DNA from: a virus
Virus record (IMG/VR): IMGVR_UViG_3300044623_000570
Span: 1 to 28,099 of that record
Length of the DNA: 28,099 nucleotides
Reading direction: 5' to 3' (one strand)
Below, piece by piece: positions 26,851-28,099 of this stretch (position 1 is its first letter; the number at the start of each line of letters is the position of its first letter). Both the position numbers and the translations under genes were made by a program. Under the pieces are notes generated by a model. That model was not told where the DNA came from. It was given only the letters and a program-made list of their open reading frames with translations, and ran no database searches.

Positions 26851-26926
26851 TGGTGCGCCCACCAGGATTCGAACCCGGAACCAGACGGTTATGAGCCGTC
26901 AGCTCTAACCATTGAGCTATAGGCGC
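26851..26926 (-). tRNA. tRNA-Met(CAT), third copy
   Basis: GCGCCTA/TGGGCGC acceptor, stem GACGG/CCGTC, loop CTCATAA, T-loop TTCGAAT, discriminator A, encoded CCA. Elongator or lysidine-Ile type. Confidence 0.92.
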
Positions 26927-26931
26927 TTGAT

Positions 26932-27014
26932 TGGTGTCCCCTGCCAGACTCGAACTGGCACTCCGAAGAAGCAGATTTTAAGTCTGCCGTGGCTACCGAT
27001 TACACCAAGGGGAC
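26932..27014 (-). tRNA. tRNA-Leu(TAA)
   Basis: Class II, GTCCCCT/AGGGGAC acceptor, stem GCAGA/TCTGC, loop CTTAAAA (TAA), T-loop TTCGAGT, discriminator A, encoded CCA. Confidence 0.94.
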
Positions 27015-27015
27015 A

Positions 27016-27092
27016 TGGCGGTTCCGGAGGGATTCGAACCCCCAACTCGTCGCTTAGAAGGCGACTGCTCTATCCAGTTGAACTACGGAACC
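27016..27092 (-). tRNA. tRNA-Arg(TCT)
   Basis: GGTTCCG/CGGAACC acceptor, stem GTCGC/GCGAC, loop CTTCTAA (TCT), T-loop TTCGAAT, discriminator G, encoded CCA. One base from tRNA-Leu(TAA). Confidence 0.95.
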
Positions 27093-27099
27093 AGTTTTT

Positions 27100-27107
27100 T
27101 ATTTATG
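27100..27107 (-). promoter_or_regulatory. Late-promoter-like CATAAATA upstream of the tRNA run
   Basis: Overlaps the stop of the 62-residue gene (GCA TAA) and lies 8 nt before tRNA-Arg(TCT). Like the holin-gene motif, a late element is embedded in a stop codon. Confidence 0.4.
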
Positions 27108-27291
27108 CTACATCCTCAAGGATATAACCCTTGACATAACAACCGTCGAGAAACTTGTGGCCGACATAGTGGGCATCATCCGAGTTACGGTAGAACTGCT
27201 CATGGACACAATCATCTTCTTCAAAACAGTATAGCATGAATCCAGCACGATTGTCAAGAACATAAAAATCTACATCATAAGACCTAACCAT
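27103..27291 (-). CDS. Small unknown acidic protein
   Basis: 62 residues, MVRSYDVDFYVLDNRAGFMLYCFEEDDCVHEQFYRNSDDAHYVG..., rich in D, E, Y and F; a small folded beta domain is plausible, with Cys at 22, 28 and 51. Starts within TAATG of the upstream gene, so probably translationally coupled. No family recognised. Confidence 0.6.
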   Translation of the reverse strand: MVRSYDVDFYVLDNRAGFMLYCFEEDDCVHEQFYRNSDDAHYVGHKFLDGCYVKGYILEDVA

Positions 27292-27518
27292 TACGCGACC
27301 TCACGTAACTTAATGCCAGTGACCCGTTCATATGCGATAACAGAAACGGGGTACTGAGGATTCCCAGTGTATAAACGAAAAGTATCTTTATGATCATGTC
27401 GCTCACTTTTGATTACCCTTCCAGACTTGATAGAGACACTGTGTCGTGCGCCGTACTTGTATTCCGTACGAACGTGAACCAGATCACCGACTTGAATATT
27501 CCGTTGCTTTGTCATCAT
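27291..27518 (-). CDS. Small basic SH3/KOW-like protein
   Basis: 75 residues: IQVGDLVHVRTEYKYGARHSVSIKSGRVIKSERHDHKDTFRLY then VSVIAYERVTGIKLREVA. 'GDLVHVR' with 'GRVI' spacing resembles small SH3-like barrels, but that is weak. The predicted promoter start falls on the first ATG (27518), so the mRNA may be leaderless; a second ATG follows at once and no Shine-Dalgarno is visible. Confidence 0.65.
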   Translation of the reverse strand: MMTKQRNIQVGDLVHVRTEYKYGARHSVSIKSGRVIKSERHDHKDTFRLYTGNPQYPVSVIAYERVTGIKLREVA

Positions 27519-27524
27519 GTTTAT

Positions 27525-27553
27525 ATATTAGCACTATCCAGCGGGTTTGTCAA
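27525..27553 (-). promoter_or_regulatory. Consensus sigma70 promoter, predicted leaderless start
   Basis: TTGACA (27553-27548), 17-bp spacer, TAATAT (27530-27525). The predicted +1 is about 27518, the A of the ATG ATG start. Confidence 0.7.
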
Positions 27554-28056
27554 GTCTTGTTGAAACGCATCAGTTTTCCACCGATGTAAAGTTTTCCGTT
27601 CTTAAACTTGACCTTTTCGGTCTTCAACAATACCTGATAGAACAGGTAGAGCGAACGATCACGGCCGTAAGCTTCCACTTCCCAAGGCCAGTTAAGGTAA
27701 TCTTCCATTGAGTTAGTCAGCTTGAAGGTTTTTCCCTGCCACTTTGCGGTGATCAACTCGGAAGACAACTCGCCACGGGCATACTGCTTCACATGAACCA
27801 TCTCATGCGCGAGGCACTGGAGCATCTTATACCGCTGCATTCCTGGACGAATACCAATCTCAAAGGAGCGAGGGCGCCGTTCAGCATCAAGAGGATTACA
27901 ACAACCCTCATTTTTTCCCTGATCCTCGATGCGGATTTCGAAATCAAGGTTCTTGGCTAAACGCTCACCCATAACATAGTTGGCAAAGAATGCGGTAGCG
28001 AATTTGATTTCCGCCTTACACATGTGCTTAGCCTTGCCGATGATCTTAATGTCCAT
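27550..28056 (-). CDS. SprT-like zin-metalloprotease domain protein
   Basis: 168 residues. CLAHEMVHVKQYARGEL (81-97) is the HExxH zinc motif (H84, E85, H88). NWPWEVEAYGRDRSLY (122-137) supplies the likely third ligand Glu (E126 or E128), as in phage SprT-like proteins. The host-type SprT acts on DNA-protein crosslinks, but phage versions are of unknown role. GAGGA precedes the ATG, and the gene overlaps the end of the partial gene's region by only 5 nt spacing. Its 3' end contains the next gene's -35 box. Confidence 0.85.
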   Translation of the reverse strand: MDIKIIGKAKHMCKAEIKFATAFFANYVMGERLAKNLDFEIRIEDQGKNEGCCNPLDAERRPRSFEIGIRPGMQRYKMLQCLAHEMVHVKQYARGELSSELITAKWQGKTFKLTNSMEDYLNWPWEVEAYGRDRSLYLFYQVLLKTEKVKFKNGKLYIGGKLMRFNKT

Positions 28057-28061
28057 TAGTT

Positions 28062-28099
28062 TTAGTCCTCAATTGTAATTGCATCAATACCGAACTCTT
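28062..28099 (-). CDS. C-terminal fragment of a gene entering from the right
   Basis: Frame ...EFGIDAITIED ending with TAA at 28064-28062, 5 nt before the SprT-like start. Its GAGGAC codons also serve as the Shine-Dalgarno of that gene. Too short to identify. Confidence 0.5.
   Translation of the reverse strand, partial: EFGIDAITIED

Overview
The window looks like part of a large T4-superfamily (myovirus-type) phage genome. Almost everything reads on the minus strand, in tightly packed and often ATGA-coupled genes. Phage markers are a T4 gp61-type primase, a class II ribonucleotide reductase beside ThyX, a lysis cassette, virion-type low-complexity proteins, T4-like late promoters (TATAAATA/GATAAATA) and a very large tRNA array. 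The host is probably an alphaproteobacterium. The holin matches the three-TM gene-transfer-agent holin family, and the tRNA-His has A73 with no G-1, a pattern known from the Rhizobiales/Caulobacterales/Rhodobacterales clade. Several small proteins resemble ones I associate with rhizobial phages. This is inferred without any database search.

Region 1 (1-2.7 kb) is nucleotide and replication metabolism: C-terminally truncated NrdJ, ThyX, a small conserved protein, and the primase with its own sigma70-type promoter. Region 2 (2.7-4.6 kb) is a lysis block: a coiled-coil membrane protein, a 3TM holin, a second small membrane protein and an M15 peptidase endolysin. Region 3 (4.6-9.2 kb) holds unknown, virion-like and disordered proteins. 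Region 4 (9.2-15.4 kb) is the most unusual protein cluster. A 1073-residue fusion (nucleotidyltransferase + HExxH protease + P-loop kinase + basic tail) follows a HAD phosphatase and a protein with ligase-like KxDG, EGFV and KLID motifs. This is the parts list expected of a nucleic-acid end-healing and sealing system.

Region 5 (15.4-18.3 kb) carries small accessory genes: Zn-ribbon protein, secreted glycine-rich protein, Dps, L,D-transpeptidase, FlbD-like protein, DUF458 RNase H-like protein and a methyltransferase. Region 6 (16.4-27.1 kb, partly interleaved with region 5) is a tRNA archipelago. I could fold 29 canonical tRNAs, together covering all 20 amino acids, nearly all with an encoded CCA. 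There are also a tRNA-Ser fragment, several tRNA-like or otherwise strongly folded RNAs, and cargo genes between tRNAs: DUF6065, heme-oxygenase-like, sulfotransferase, RlpA, an endonuclease VII-type HNH nuclease and small unknowns. Several cargo ORFs end inside a neighbouring tRNA, so gene capture at tRNA ends seems to have shaped the region. One 175-nt promoter-to-terminator unit near 26 kb looks like a free-standing small RNA. Region 7 (27.1-28.1 kb) has small unknowns and a SprT-like metalloprotein.

Two genes, the HNH nuclease and the 1073-residue fusion, share one regulatory layout. A hairpin hides the Shine-Dalgarno sequence, and a late-promoter motif sits so that late transcripts would start inside the hairpin and escape repression, as known for T4 I-TevI. 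Together the window suggests a phage that supplies a full tRNA set to its host, protects or repairs RNA, and remodels the envelope.
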